Assembly (NCBI GenBank): GCA_033765305.1
Contig: JANRID010000002.1
Location: 62,001 to 126,000, forward strand
Length of the DNA stretch: 64,000 bases
DNA from: RDXT01 sp033765305
GTDB taxonomy: Bacteria; Bacteroidota; Bacteroidia; J057
Reading direction: 5' to 3'
The notes beneath the pieces are model-generated. The model worked only from the letters and a program-made list of their open reading frames with translations. It was not told where the DNA came from and did not search any database. Positions 10,201 through 18,498 of this stretch are shown here, in pieces (the stretch's first letter is position 1; each line of letters opens with the position of its first letter). A program made the translations under genes and the position numbers.

Positions 10201-12412
10201 CCAGGTTTGGCAGGCTGTAGCGCCAACTGTTGCGCAGATCGCGAAGCATCCTGTATTGCAGCAGGAGCTTGAGTGCTCGGCTATTGGCTGCATCAGGGAT
10301 GGCACCACTAGGATTGACGGCATAGGTGCGCTCAGGCAGATCCAGGTGCGCAAATACCTTTTCTGCTACTTCGTACGACCTCAACCCGTTTGGCGAAGCA
10401 GATACAATAGCCTGATTGATCGCCGAGCGAAGATGAGCGGCTGCTACAAAATCATTGAAATGCCCGGCCTGCAACGAGGCGTCCTGGCGGTTGTCAGTAA
10501 AGCTGAGCAATTTGCATGTCTTGCCGACTTCACCTTCCTCGACCAGCCCGCTCAGCACGGCAAAGCTCAGCAGACTGGTAGCCGTGCTGCGCCCCTCGCT
10601 GTTAAGCGATGCGAGCTTGGCCGTTTCCTTGCTGCGCATCTCGTATACGACCCCTGCCGTCGGATCGAAAATCATCGGGGCGGGTACAAACCAGCCCGAA
10701 AGCGGCAGGCCGGCTTTGGGCTGAGTGGCATAATTCCCGGCCTGATCGAACCATATTTGATGCGGTATCCGATAGCGATAGGCTGTTTCCAGTACCAGCT
10801 TCCCGCCTGATTCCCGCCACCATGACTGCGGAAATAATTCGATCAGGTCTTCCGACCACAAGGGCTCATCGGTTTTATCCTGAAAAATCAAATAGCCGCT
10901 GGGATAGGTGGTTTCATGGTACTTCCCGCGTCCAGGCACGGATTCCTCCGTCTCTTCATCGTCTTCCTGAACAGCATAATCCGGGTCGGAGGGGCGCAAC
11001 ACTTCGTTTTCGAAGTCTTTTTCTACACATACAAAAGCAGCGCCGCTGTGCCGGCTGAAGCGCACGGGAAATAGCGGGCTATCCTGATTTCGCTCTGCGT
11101 CTTTCCAGTATTTCTGGTTGCCGATCTCAATATGCCGGAAGGCAGGTTCATCCAAAGACACACGCACCTCTCCAGCCTGCGAAATAAACTGGTGCAGGCG
11201 GAAAGGCAGCAGGCGCAGTCTGATGCCTTGCTCATGATGCCTGGCATTGATCCGATCCAGACATGCTAGCAGTTCCCGAATTTTAGCTGAACAATCTGTA
11301 CCCGGCTGCCCTGTATCCTGTACGAGTCGGTCAGCTATCTCGGGGACTGTCATCGGTTTGCCTCGCTCCCATTCACCACTTTGTTGCCGCCTCAGCGCAA
11401 TACGATGCTCCAGCCAGCGCACCAGCGGGTGCACAGCAAGCGCTTCATAGGTATCTGGAAGTTGTGCGTGCAATACGGCTTCCCAATCTGCCTGTTCATC
11501 CGCCTCAAAGGGATGCGTTGAAGGGGTAAGATATTCTCCGACGATCTGATCTTCTTCAAAAGGGGTCCCAAACAGCATTTCAGCAGTCTGAGCAATTAGC
11601 TGCTTCCGGCTTTCCTGAGTCCCTTCGCTGGCCATCGTGGCCGAGGTGCCGATTAAGGTCAGCGGACGGCCTACCAGCTCCTGTATTCGCCGGATCAATA
11701 GCGATACATCGGCCCCCTGGCGGCCGCGGTACGTATGAAGCTCGTCAAACACCAGGTACTGAAGGTGCTTCTGCATCGACTCACGCAGCCATGACTCTGT
11801 AGCGCGGGTCATGATGAGTTCCAGCATCATGTAGTTGGTGAGCAGAATATCATGCTGCTGCTCGCGTACCTGATCGCGCTCGGTCTGGCTTTGTTGGCCT
11901 GTGTATTTAGCAAAGGATATGGGAAAATCCGCCTCCAATTTTTCTTTGAATTTTCTCTCGATCTCCTCGTGCTGCGAGTTGATCAGCGCATTCATCGGAT
12001 ATACAACGATCGCCTTCACCCCTTTGCCCGCCTCCGGACGCTTCAATACATGATTGAAGATAGAAGCCATATATGTCAATGATTTGCCTGAGCCAGTCCC
12101 GGAAGTCAGAATATATCCTTGACCGTTTACGCCCAGTCTAATGGCTTCCTCCTGATGTCTGTATAAGCGAAACGGATCTAGAATACGCTGCATGTGCGGA
12201 TGCAGTCCCAGTTTTTGCACCAGGCTTTCCTTAGAAGTATCTCCAAGCTCGAACGACGGATTGAACTGAACCAAGGGCTCGGGCATGAAGGGCTTTGTAT
12301 GGCGCATCTCTTCGAGTTTTGAAGCAATGCGTTTATCCTGAACATATACAAATGAGTTCAGGTACTTTAAATACTGATCCGTAATCCTCCTGTGCAGATC
12401 CAGAATATTCAT
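7229..12412 (-). CDS. druE: DruE-like giant DEAD/DEAH helicase with DUF1998-type region and C-terminal nuclease-like domain
   Basis: 1727 residues. Walker A is LTSGTGSGKS (K110), motif II is DELH at 223-226, and motif III is GTSATMAS. The second RecA lobe has YCSPTMELGIDIS and the arginine motif YVQRSGRAGRSGQ. This is the MrfA/YprA-DruE-DrmB-like branch of superfamily 2. The region with LIEGTEGSMGILGQLV resembles DUF1998. The last ~100 residues (acidic SDMERKF, then ADFWYE and AIFCDGSVHD, then VIVWYY) look like a Vsr/PD-(D/E)XK-type nuclease fold. Druantia loci are defined by such a very large DUF1998 helicase, DruE. Here it faces the trio and its stop overlaps the DruA-like stop by 14 bases. 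It is likely the motor of the system; the nuclease-like tail suggests it may also cleave. Substrate and mechanism are unknown. Confidence 0.8.
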   Translation of the reverse strand: MNILDLHRRITDQYLKYLNSFVYVQDKRIASKLEEMRHTKPFMPEPLVQFNPSFELGDTSKESLVQKLGLHPHMQRILDPFRLYRHQEEAIRLGVNGQGYILTSGTGSGKSLTYMASIFNHVLKRPEAGKGVKAIVVYPMNALINSQHEEIERKFKEKLEADFPISFAKYTGQQSQTERDQVREQQHDILLTNYMMLELIMTRATESWLRESMQKHLQYLVFDELHTYRGRQGADVSLLIRRIQELVGRPLTLIGTSATMASEGTQESRKQLIAQTAEMLFGTPFEEDQIVGEYLTPSTHPFEADEQADWEAVLHAQLPDTYEALAVHPLVRWLEHRIALRRQQSGEWERGKPMTVPEIADRLVQDTGQPGTDCSAKIRELLACLDRINARHHEQGIRLRLLPFRLHQFISQAGEVRVSLDEPAFRHIEIGNQKYWKDAERNQDSPLFPVRFSRHSGAAFVCVEKDFENEVLRPSDPDYAVQEDDEETEESVPGRGKYHETTYPSGYLIFQDKTDEPLWSEDLIELFPQSWWRESGGKLVLETAYRYRIPHQIWFDQAGNYATQPKAGLPLSGWFVPAPMIFDPTAGVVYEMRSKETAKLASLNSEGRSTATSLLSFAVLSGLVEEGEVGKTCKLLSFTDNRQDASLQAGHFNDFVAAAHLRSAINQAIVSASPNGLRSYEVAEKVFAHLDLPERTYAVNPSGAIPDAANSRALKLLLQYRMLRDLRNSWRYSLPNLEQTGLLRIRYEHLATLCNDTAYIAHIPLLVRMSSSERVILLEALLDYIRTSFALTHPLLEQEAAQAENLMREKLREDSYWSLDREERIETGAYAVVQSMGKVKGMKTASLSTRSYWGRYLKRRHREVLEIELENRELPGLVEELCDLLCSWNLLRADTLKGEKGEFKGYRLRADQLIWQRNEQESAWWDRVRLRAGEMYRPRINPFFQQLYLENFGRFQKNLLAREHTGQQSNDDRQSRENDFRQGEISALYCSPTMELGIDISELNIVHMRNVPPSPANYVQRSGRAGRSGQAALVFTYCHGLSPHDQYYFERRIEMVAGVVRPPYLDLEQEELIRTHLHAFLLMHTGLRELKDSVADVLNLNHGPAYPLKLELREKLEHFAAKDGTAAAAAFFKEIAQRLGGGAQPGWLSQEWVKRQVVQMPEIFDRAFDRWRVLFRANEKRLAEAQRTINDHTYKPDSDLKKQARDQRRNGERQRDILLNQGGGSASGESDFYLFRYLAAEGFLPGYNFTRLPVRAWLGARARGEGHFVSRPRFLGLREFGPGNMIYHNGRRYRITGLALADATLPLRSMVAARATGYAHWDSEVQTHTNDPITGEALINGTNSAEAFSNLIQLLDSETVAISRITSEEEERTRQGYVIDTFFNYTGGMDSTQQAVLKWEGKELLRLIFGPATRLIHLNRRWRRSPRSHGFHLNRNNGFWMRQKDLETAPADAVRVVIPYIDHTADTLYVQPLEALGLDNEQVHSLAFALKRAIEAQYLLEEQEILVDTLGSGDTPNILLIEGTEGSMGILGQLVTQPNRLRQVIIKAYELLHFDPETHTDRRPELPKATYQDLLSYYNQPWHKIMDRHSIQEALKVLMACDLQRLTSGRDRDAHYHYLRERTHPDSDMERKFLDFLYRHGYRLPDQTQVNLKDCYASADFWYEAGRVAIFCDGSVHDYPNVVREDDAKRRCLEDHGCDVIVWYYRQPLAELVKGRGDVFGEGVRGY

Positions 12413-12523
12413 ATTTGAATGTTATATGAGCGGAATTAGTTTCCTGGCGCATCGCGCGCTTGAATGTATGAATTAGACGTGTGATTTGCCAAACCCCCCC
12501 TCCCATTTCTCCTGCCTTTCTCC

Positions 12524-12530
12524 TATCTTG
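12524..12530 (+). promoter_or_regulatory. Possible -7 box for nuoH
   Basis: TATCTTG resembles the Bacteroidota -7 consensus TAnnTTTG with one T missing. It lies about 22 bases before the GTG at 12553 and downstream of the earlier GTG at 12481. If real, it supports the shorter nuoH start. No clear TTG element is seen at the usual distance. Confidence 0.3.
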
Positions 12531-12552
12531 CTGCCCTGATCTGCCTGCATCT

Positions 12553-13638
12553 GTGCTGCTGCCCCTCGTCATCGCTACGCTGCTCTTCATCTCCGGGTTT
12601 ACCCTCCTGGCGGTGTGGGCCGAGCGCAAGGTATCGGCCTATATCCAGGACCGCCTCGGGCCGATGGAAACCGGGCCCTTCGGGCTTTTTCAGACCCTGG
12701 CGGATGTCATCAAGCTGGTGCTCAAGGAATCCATCATCCCTGCCGCTGCCGACCGCGCGCTCTTTGTCTGGGCGCCGGTGGTGATCTTCGTCTCGGTCCT
12801 CGCCGGCTTCGCTGCCCTGCCCTGGGGGCCCGGCGTCATCGGCAGCCGCCTCGATATCGGGCTGCTCTTCATCCTCGGCGTGGTGGCCATCGATGTCATC
12901 GGCATGCTCATGGCCGGCTGGGGCGCCAGCAACAAGTACGCGCTCCTGGGCGCAGCCCGCGCCGTGGCCCAGATCATCTCCTACGAGATCCCTGCCGCTG
13001 CGGCCCTGCTGGCCGCCGTGCTGCTCTTCGGCACCCTCGACCTCCAGCAGCTCACAGCAGCCCAGGGCATTTACGCCGCCGAGCCCGTCCGCCTCTGGGG
13101 CCTCTGGGACCTCAGCGGCACCGGCGGATTCCCCGCCTGGGCCGTCGTGCGCTATCCGCACCTGCTGCTGGCCTGGCTGATCTACTTCATCGCTTCCCTG
13201 GCCGAGTGCAACCGTGCGCCCTTCGATATTCCCGAGGCCGAATCCGAGCTGGTGGCCGGCTTCCATGTGGAGTACGGCGGCTTCCGCTTTGCGCTCGTGA
13301 TGCTGTCCGAATACGGCAAAATGCTGCTGGTCAGCCTGATCGGCGCTGTGGTGTTCTGGGGCGGGTGGAATACCCCCCTGCCCAATCTGCCCGGCCTGCC
13401 CCTGGCAGACTGGACCACCGGCGCGCCCGGCACCGCCGCCGGCCTGCTCTGGGGCCTGTGCTGGCTCCTCGCCAAGGCCTTTTTCTTCGTCTTCCTCCAG
13501 ATGTGGATCCGCTGGACCTACCCCCGCGTGCGCGTGGACCAGCTCATGCAGCTCGGCTGGAAATACCTCACCCCGGCGGCGCTGCTGCTGCTCGCCCTCA
13601 GCGCCGTATGGCGCGTAGCCGAAACCGGAGGATGGTAA
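12553..13638 (+). CDS. nuoH: NADH-quinone oxidoreductase subunit H
   Basis: Polytopic membrane subunit of respiratory complex I that helps form the quinone pocket. The family signature is clear: AERKVSAYIQDRLGPMETGPFG near the N-terminus, LADVIKLVLKE, the conserved NRAPFDIPEAESELVAGFHVEYGG loop and a C-terminal WIRWTYPRVR. About eight hydrophobic segments are visible. I chose GTG 12553 because it places a membrane helix directly before the AERK motif as in homologues and follows a possible -7 box; an in-frame GTG at 12481 would add 24 polar, proline-rich residues. No other nuo gene is present: the DruE-like helicase lies upstream in the opposite direction and a photolyase convergently ten bases downstream. 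nuoH normally sits between nuoG and nuoI, so this copy is detached. Confidence 0.93.
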   Translation: MLLPLVIATLLFISGFTLLAVWAERKVSAYIQDRLGPMETGPFGLFQTLADVIKLVLKESIIPAAADRALFVWAPVVIFVSVLAGFAALPWGPGVIGSRLDIGLLFILGVVAIDVIGMLMAGWGASNKYALLGAARAVAQIISYEIPAAAALLAAVLLFGTLDLQQLTAAQGIYAAEPVRLWGLWDLSGTGGFPAWAVVRYPHLLLAWLIYFIASLAECNRAPFDIPEAESELVAGFHVEYGGFRFALVMLSEYGKMLLVSLIGAVVFWGGWNTPLPNLPGLPLADWTTGAPGTAAGLLWGLCWLLAKAFFFVFLQMWIRWTYPRVRVDQLMQLGWKYLTPAALLLLALSAVWRVAETGGW

Positions 13639-13648
13639 ACCCCCTGAA

Positions 13649-15181
13649 TTACAGTTCGTCCAGCCGCGCCAGATACGCCTCGGCCTGCGCCAGCGTGGCG
13701 CTGCGCTCGGCTTCGCTCATGGCCTGCAAGGTCTTGTAGGCAAAGCCGATGCGCGGATTGCGGGCCAGCAGCTCCGCATGCCGGTGGTAAAAGTGCCAGT
13801 ACAGGCTGTTGAACGGGCAGGCGCCCGGCCCGTGGCGCAGCTTGCGGCTGTACGCGCAGCTGCCGCAGTAGTCGCTCATCTTGTCGATATAGGCCGCCGT
13901 GGAGACGTAGGGTTTGGACCCCACCAGCCCGCCGTCGGCATACTGGCTCATGCCGCGGGTATTGGTGATCTCCACCCATTCGATCGCGTCGATGTACACG
14001 CCCAGGTACCAGGCGTCCACCTCCGCCGGATCGATGCCGGCCAGCAGGGCAAAATTGCCCGTGACCATCAGCCGCTGGATGTGGTGCGCATAGGCGTAGT
14101 CGAGCGACTGCCCGATGGCGTGCCGCAGGCAGTTCATCTTCGTCTCGCCGGTCCAGTACCAGGCGGGCAGAGGCCGGCTGTGGCCGAAATAGTTCTGCGA
14201 AGCATAGCCCGGCATCTGCGCCCAGTACACCCCGCGCATGTATTCCCGCCACCCGGCAATCTGGCGCACAAAGCCCTCCACCTGGGCGATGGAAATGCGC
14301 TCCGGCTCCGCCTCCCAGGCCGCCACGGCCCGCCCGATGACCTCCATCGGGTGCAGCAGCTTGATATTCAGCACAAACGACAGCCGCGCATGAAACAGCG
14401 ACCAATGCTGCTGCACCATCGCATCCTGATACCTTCCAAACCAGGGCAGGCACTGCTGCACAAAAAATTCCAGCAGGTCCAGCGCTTCCTGCCGGGTCAC
14501 CGGCCAGATGAAGCGGGTTTCCTCCACATTCCCGAACGATTGCACCCCCATAGCCTGGATCATCCGCACCAGCGCCTGCACATCGCGCACATACGGCGGC
14601 GGCTCCGGAACCGGCACAGCGCCGTCGTAGCGGCTGCGGTTTTCGGCGTCGTAATTCCACCGGCCGGTGAGCGGCTCGGTATCGGTCTCCATCAGGATGC
14701 GGTGCCGCTTGCGCATGGCCCGGTAAAAGGTCTCCATCAGGTAGGTCTTTTTGCCTGCGAAGAGCCGGGCCAGCGTATCCCGTTCCGTGAGAAAATGCTC
14801 CGTATCTGCGGCAGCCGAGGGAACAGGCAGGGCCTGGGCATACTGCCGCAGCTGCTGATCGAGGCGGTATTCGTCGGGCAGCAGGTATTCGAAGCGGCGG
14901 GCCGCCCATTGCTGCATCAGTGCATCCAGGTTGCCCGTCAGGGACTGCGTATTGGCCGGGTCATCGAGGGTAATATAGTGCACCTGATGCCCCTGCGCCT
15001 GCAATTCAGCCGCAAATGCGCGCATAGCCAGAAAGAATCCGGTGATTTTCTGGATATGGTGCCGCACATAATCGGTTTCCTGGCGCAGCTCCATCATCAC
15101 GTAGCGCACGGCAGGGTCAGGTTGGCGGAACCAGCTGTGCTGCGGATTGAGCTGGTCGCCGAGGATCAGGCGGAGGGTCAT
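13649..15181 (-). CDS. Iron-sulfur bacterial photolyase/cryptochrome, (6-4) photolyase type
   Basis: 510 residues starting at MTLRLILGDQ, the usual N-terminus of this family; an upstream in-frame start would add 13 atypical residues. The protein belongs to the FeS-BCP group (Agrobacterium PhrB, Rhodobacter CryB), which repairs (6-4) photoproducts with FAD, a lumazine antenna and a [4Fe-4S] cluster. Four cysteines at 351 (MNCLRH), 439 and 442 (YCGSC) and 455 (GACPFN) are spaced as in PhrB and should bind the cluster. The motifs MPGYASQNYFGH and RLMVTGNFALL belong to the FAD-binding helical domain. This window also carries ribH, which makes the lumazine these enzymes use as antenna, although at a distance. 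It is convergent with nuoH. Confidence 0.92.
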   Translation of the reverse strand: MTLRLILGDQLNPQHSWFRQPDPAVRYVMMELRQETDYVRHHIQKITGFFLAMRAFAAELQAQGHQVHYITLDDPANTQSLTGNLDALMQQWAARRFEYLLPDEYRLDQQLRQYAQALPVPSAAADTEHFLTERDTLARLFAGKKTYLMETFYRAMRKRHRILMETDTEPLTGRWNYDAENRSRYDGAVPVPEPPPYVRDVQALVRMIQAMGVQSFGNVEETRFIWPVTRQEALDLLEFFVQQCLPWFGRYQDAMVQQHWSLFHARLSFVLNIKLLHPMEVIGRAVAAWEAEPERISIAQVEGFVRQIAGWREYMRGVYWAQMPGYASQNYFGHSRPLPAWYWTGETKMNCLRHAIGQSLDYAYAHHIQRLMVTGNFALLAGIDPAEVDAWYLGVYIDAIEWVEITNTRGMSQYADGGLVGSKPYVSTAAYIDKMSDYCGSCAYSRKLRHGPGACPFNSLYWHFYHRHAELLARNPRIGFAYKTLQAMSEAERSATLAQAEAYLARLDEL

Positions 15182-15248
15182 GCGGAAACAGATCAGCTGC
15201 CCGGAACCGGGCAGCAGCACAACCTGCGGAGCATGCGGAATGTTGCGC

Positions 15249-16196
15249 TCAGAGAGCCGCCAGGGCCTCGCACACGCGCGCGTAGATGCGCGCCTGGGGG
15301 TCGGCGTCTTCCGTCCGGACGAAGGCCTGGCCCGTCACCCGCTCGTAGAGTTCGATATAGCGCTCGCTGATTTCCTGGGTGAAAGCATCGGGCATCTCCG
15401 GCATCACCTGGCCATCCAGCCCCTGAAACTGGTTCGCCATCAGCCACTCCCGTACAAACTCCTTGGAAAGCTGGCGCTGCGGCTCGCCTTGCGCCTGGCG
15501 GGCTTCGTAGCCCTCGGCGTAGTAGTAGCGGGAAGAATCCGGCGTATGCACCTCGTCGATCACGTAGATATCGCCGTCGCGCGTGCCGAATTCATACTTC
15601 GTATCCACCAGGATCAGGCCGCGCTCGGCGGCCATGCGGGTGCCGGTCCTGAAGAGTTCGAGCGCGTAATATTTGATCTGGCCCCACTCATCGGGTTCCA
15701 GCAGGCCGGATTTCAGAATTTCCCGTTCGGAAATATCCTCGTCGTGGCCGATGACCGATTTGGTGGCGGGGGTAATGATGGGTTCGGGAAACGGATCGCC
15801 TTCGCGCAGGCCCTCGGGCAGGGGCACGCCGCAGAGTTCGCGCCCGCCGGCCTTGTACACCCGCCAGGCGTGGCCGGCGAGGTATCCGCGCACCACCACC
15901 TCGATCAGGATGGGCTTGCATTTGAGGCCGATGGTCACATTCGGATCCGGCACGGAGCGGACATGCACGGGCGCGAGTTCCCGGACAGCGGAGAAAAAGT
16001 GCGCCGAAGTCTGGTTGAGCACCTGGCCTTTGAAGGGGATGGGCCGGGGGAGAATGTGGTCGAATGCGGAAATGCGGTCGCTGGCGACGATCACCAGATA
16101 CTCTTCGCCGATGTGGTACACATCGCGCACCTTGCCGTGGTACACCCCCGTCTGGCCGGGAAACTGGAACTCGGTTTGCCTGATGGGAACAGCCAT
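15249..16196 (-). CDS. purC: SAICAR synthase
   Basis: Phosphoribosylaminoimidazole-succinocarboxamide synthase, the ATP-dependent ligation of aspartate to CAIR in purine synthesis. 315 residues, the length of the long (Bacteroidota/yeast-like) form. Hallmarks are GKVRDVYHIGEEYLVIVASDRISAFD at the N-terminus, the PLP..GLREGDPFPEPIITPATKS loop and LILVDTKYEFGTRDGDIYVIDEVHTPDSSR. The start ATG at 16196 is set by homology and by a TATCTTTG promoter box about 20 bases upstream; codons further upstream belong to the neighbouring frame. It is a single-gene unit. Confidence 0.97.
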   Translation of the reverse strand: MAVPIRQTEFQFPGQTGVYHGKVRDVYHIGEEYLVIVASDRISAFDHILPRPIPFKGQVLNQTSAHFFSAVRELAPVHVRSVPDPNVTIGLKCKPILIEVVVRGYLAGHAWRVYKAGGRELCGVPLPEGLREGDPFPEPIITPATKSVIGHDEDISEREILKSGLLEPDEWGQIKYYALELFRTGTRMAAERGLILVDTKYEFGTRDGDIYVIDEVHTPDSSRYYYAEGYEARQAQGEPQRQLSKEFVREWLMANQFQGLDGQVMPEMPDAFTQEISERYIELYERVTGQAFVRTEDADPQARIYARVCEALAAL

Positions 16197-16216
16197 GCCC
16201 TGCGTGATTAGCGGGG

Positions 16217-16224
16217 CAAAGATA
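16217..16224 (-). promoter_or_regulatory. -7 promoter element of purC
   Basis: On the minus strand this reads TATCTTTG, an exact match to the Bacteroidota -7 box TAnnTTTG, about 20 bases before the purC start. The transcript leader would be very short. A TTG lies upstream at a slightly longer spacing than usual. Confidence 0.6.
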
Positions 16225-16236
16225 GCGGGAATTCCC

Positions 16237-16983
16237 TTACTGGGCCTGCAAATATTGCACCGGATCGGCCAGGCGGATCTTCGGATCGCCGGCGAGGAGG
16301 CTGCGCACGAGCGGGGCATGCTCGATGTCGAGGAACACCACCAGCCGCTGGCCGCCTGCGGCGAGGGTGCGGATCTGCCGGGCGAGGCCCAGGTGGTACT
16401 GATTCCAGTAACGCGCGGCAGCGGGCAGCGGCTCCAGGAGCCGGGCCAGCTCCGACGCCGTGCTTGCAAGCGTACGGCTGTCGTTCAGCGCGGCGAGGTA
16501 CTGCGGAATGGATAGCACAGGCATCTGGTCCAGCCTGCGGCTTTCCTGCTCGCGGAGCCAGCGGGCCAGGGCGAGGATGGCGGCAGGGTCGGCAGCCGCA
16601 GATTCGAGGGCCTGGCTCAGCGGCAGGGCGCGGCCGGTGTAGAGCAGCTGAATCTGCTCATGGTCCAGGCGGGCCGCCAGCCGGAAGGCGAGCTGGTCCC
16701 GCGTGGAGCGTGCTGCAGGCTGCAGCCCTTCGCGGAACGCGGCGTATGCCGCCTGCATGCGGGCATCATCGCCCGGCTCGCCCGGCGCCTCCACCACGAT
16801 GGCATCCGGCGCGAAAGCCGCCAGCTGCGCTGCCAGCGCCTCCGCCTCCAGCTGGCGGGCCGGGCCGTACAGGTCCGCCGGCAGGTAGCGCGTGCCGATG
16901 AGCATCACCTCTGCCGGCGCCTGCGCACGCAGGTCCGCGGTCAGGAGCAGAACCCAGATTCCAACTGCTGCAATTTTTTTCAT
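16237..16983 (-). CDS. Secreted/periplasmic protein of unknown function, TraB/DUF5694-like
   Basis: 248 residues with a classical signal peptide (MKKIAAVGIWVLLLTADLRA, cleavage probably after AQA). The mature protein opens with VMLIGTRYLPADLYGP and contains PDAIVVEAPGEPG and a C-terminal LVVFLDIEHAPLVRSLLAGDPKIRLADPVQYL. The pattern of a GT motif followed by an acidic VVEAP strand and a late H..LV..LL segment recalls TraB/PrgY and DUF5694 proteins, though I cannot confirm the family by eye. No catalytic residues are assignable. It stands alone between purC and a divergent glycosyltransferase. Confidence 0.75.
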   Translation of the reverse strand: MKKIAAVGIWVLLLTADLRAQAPAEVMLIGTRYLPADLYGPARQLEAEALAAQLAAFAPDAIVVEAPGEPGDDARMQAAYAAFREGLQPAARSTRDQLAFRLAARLDHEQIQLLYTGRALPLSQALESAAADPAAILALARWLREQESRRLDQMPVLSIPQYLAALNDSRTLASTASELARLLEPLPAAARYWNQYHLGLARQIRTLAAGGQRLVVFLDIEHAPLVRSLLAGDPKIRLADPVQYLQAQ

Positions 16984-17100
16984 GGCAAGCCTGATGGGGT
17001 TGGATAAGATACGCTGTATTTTTCAGGCAGTTGAAATGCAGACGCGCCGGATCGGCCAAACGCTGCATCTTTCAGGCCAACTCACCGGTTTTTTACGCAT

Positions 17101-18498
17101 ATGACTGCTGCCGCTCTCCGCACCTGGCTTCCGGTCCTGCTGCTGGCCGCAGCGGCTGCCGGCATCTGCCTGGCCAACCGTCATCTGGCAGGCCTGCCGC
17201 TGTATTGGGATGAACTGGGCGTGTACGGTCCGGCCATCCTGTACCAGGCCGACCACGGGATCAGCCTGTTGCCGGCAGGCCTGCCGCCGGAGTATTCCCG
17301 CGGCCACCCGCTGCTGTTTTTCGCGCTGATGGCCCTGGGCATCAAGGTAATGGGCTATTCCCTGCTGAAGCTGCACCTGCTGGCGCTGGCGATCTCGCTT
17401 GCGACGGCGGCGGTGCTGTACCGGACCGCGCTGCGCTGGCTGCCGCCGTTTGCGGCAGCGGCTGTTGCCGTGCTGTGGCTGCTCCAGCCCAACTGGCAGG
17501 CCATGGCCTTTCTTGCCCTGCCGGAAATGCTGCTGGCGCTCTGGGTGCTGCTGGCGCTGGACGCGGCCGCCCGGGCACGCTGGCGCTGGTACCTCTGCTG
17601 GGCCGTCTGCGCGGTGCTGACCAAAGAGTCGGGGCTCATCCTGCCGCTGGCCGTTGGGATGGGCACGCTGCTTCGGAGCCCGCTCTCCTGGCGCGCCGTC
17701 GGCCTGGCGTTCCTGCCGGGGCTGGCCTTCCTCCTCTTCATTGCCATACAGAAACTTCAGCACGGCTGGTGGCTCTTTCCGCTGCATACGGGGTTTGTGT
17801 CGGTGGAGCCGCAGGCGCTTTTTCGCAAGCTGCGCCGGGCAGCGGCTTTTCTCCTGGCCGATCAGGGACGGGTCTGGATGAGCCTGGGGGTGCTGGCCGG
17901 GCTCATCCTCCATGCGGTGCAGGCGGCCCGCCTGCGCCGGCTGCGCCTGCCGGCCTATGCGCTGTATGCCGCAGGCTGGGCTGCCGGGCTTACGCTGTTT
18001 ACGGCGATGAACTTTTACATGGAGCGCTATCTGCTCTCGCTCCTTCCGCTGCTCCCCCTGCTGCTGGGGGCACTCTGGATGCCCCTGCTGTCTGAGCGTC
18101 AGGTACGCTGGGCCGTGCCGGCAGCTGTGCTGCTGCTGGCAGCAGGATGCTGGATGCACCGGAGCAGGCCGGTCTTCCGGTACGATCAGGATGTAAACTA
18201 TGCGGACTATGTGCGGGTGCAGCAGGATGCCTGCCGCTTCGTAACCAGCCGGATGGTGCCTGGCGCCAAGGTAACCGCCAATTTTCCCGCCTACAACGGC
18301 CTGCTCGATGCGCGGCTAGGCTATCTGGCGCCGGGCGACTCGCTGCAGCCCTATGTGACCCTGGAGGCGGATACGGACTGGGCCCTCGTCATCACGCCGC
18401 CGGCGCCGCCGATGGCGTACGCGCCTTTGCAGGCGCGCCAGCCCGATGCTGAATTCCGGGAGGGGCCTTTTCTGGCCCGGGTGTACCGCCTGCCCTGA
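17101..18498 (+). CDS. Polytopic membrane glycosyltransferase (PMT/ArnT-like, GT-C fold)
   Basis: 465 residues with about ten hydrophobic helices. The first extracytoplasmic loop carries YWDELGVYGPA, with D37-E38 at the place where GT-C enzymes of the PMT/ArnT/RgtA type keep their catalytic acidic pair. KESGLILPLAVG and FYMERYLLSLLPLLPLLLG match other conserved helices of that superfamily. Such enzymes move a sugar from a polyprenyl-phosphate donor to lipid or protein on the outer face of the inner membrane. Donor and acceptor cannot be read. The gene has its own intergenic start (divergent from the secreted protein at 16983) and ends directly against the kinase gene transcribed from the other strand. 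Confidence 0.8.
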   Translation: MTAAALRTWLPVLLLAAAAAGICLANRHLAGLPLYWDELGVYGPAILYQADHGISLLPAGLPPEYSRGHPLLFFALMALGIKVMGYSLLKLHLLALAISLATAAVLYRTALRWLPPFAAAAVAVLWLLQPNWQAMAFLALPEMLLALWVLLALDAAARARWRWYLCWAVCAVLTKESGLILPLAVGMGTLLRSPLSWRAVGLAFLPGLAFLLFIAIQKLQHGWWLFPLHTGFVSVEPQALFRKLRRAAAFLLADQGRVWMSLGVLAGLILHAVQAARLRRLRLPAYALYAAGWAAGLTLFTAMNFYMERYLLSLLPLLPLLLGALWMPLLSERQVRWAVPAAVLLLAAGCWMHRSRPVFRYDQDVNYADYVRVQQDACRFVTSRMVPGAKVTANFPAYNGLLDARLGYLAPGDSLQPYVTLEADTDWALVITPPAPPMAYAPLQARQPDAEFREGPFLARVYRLP

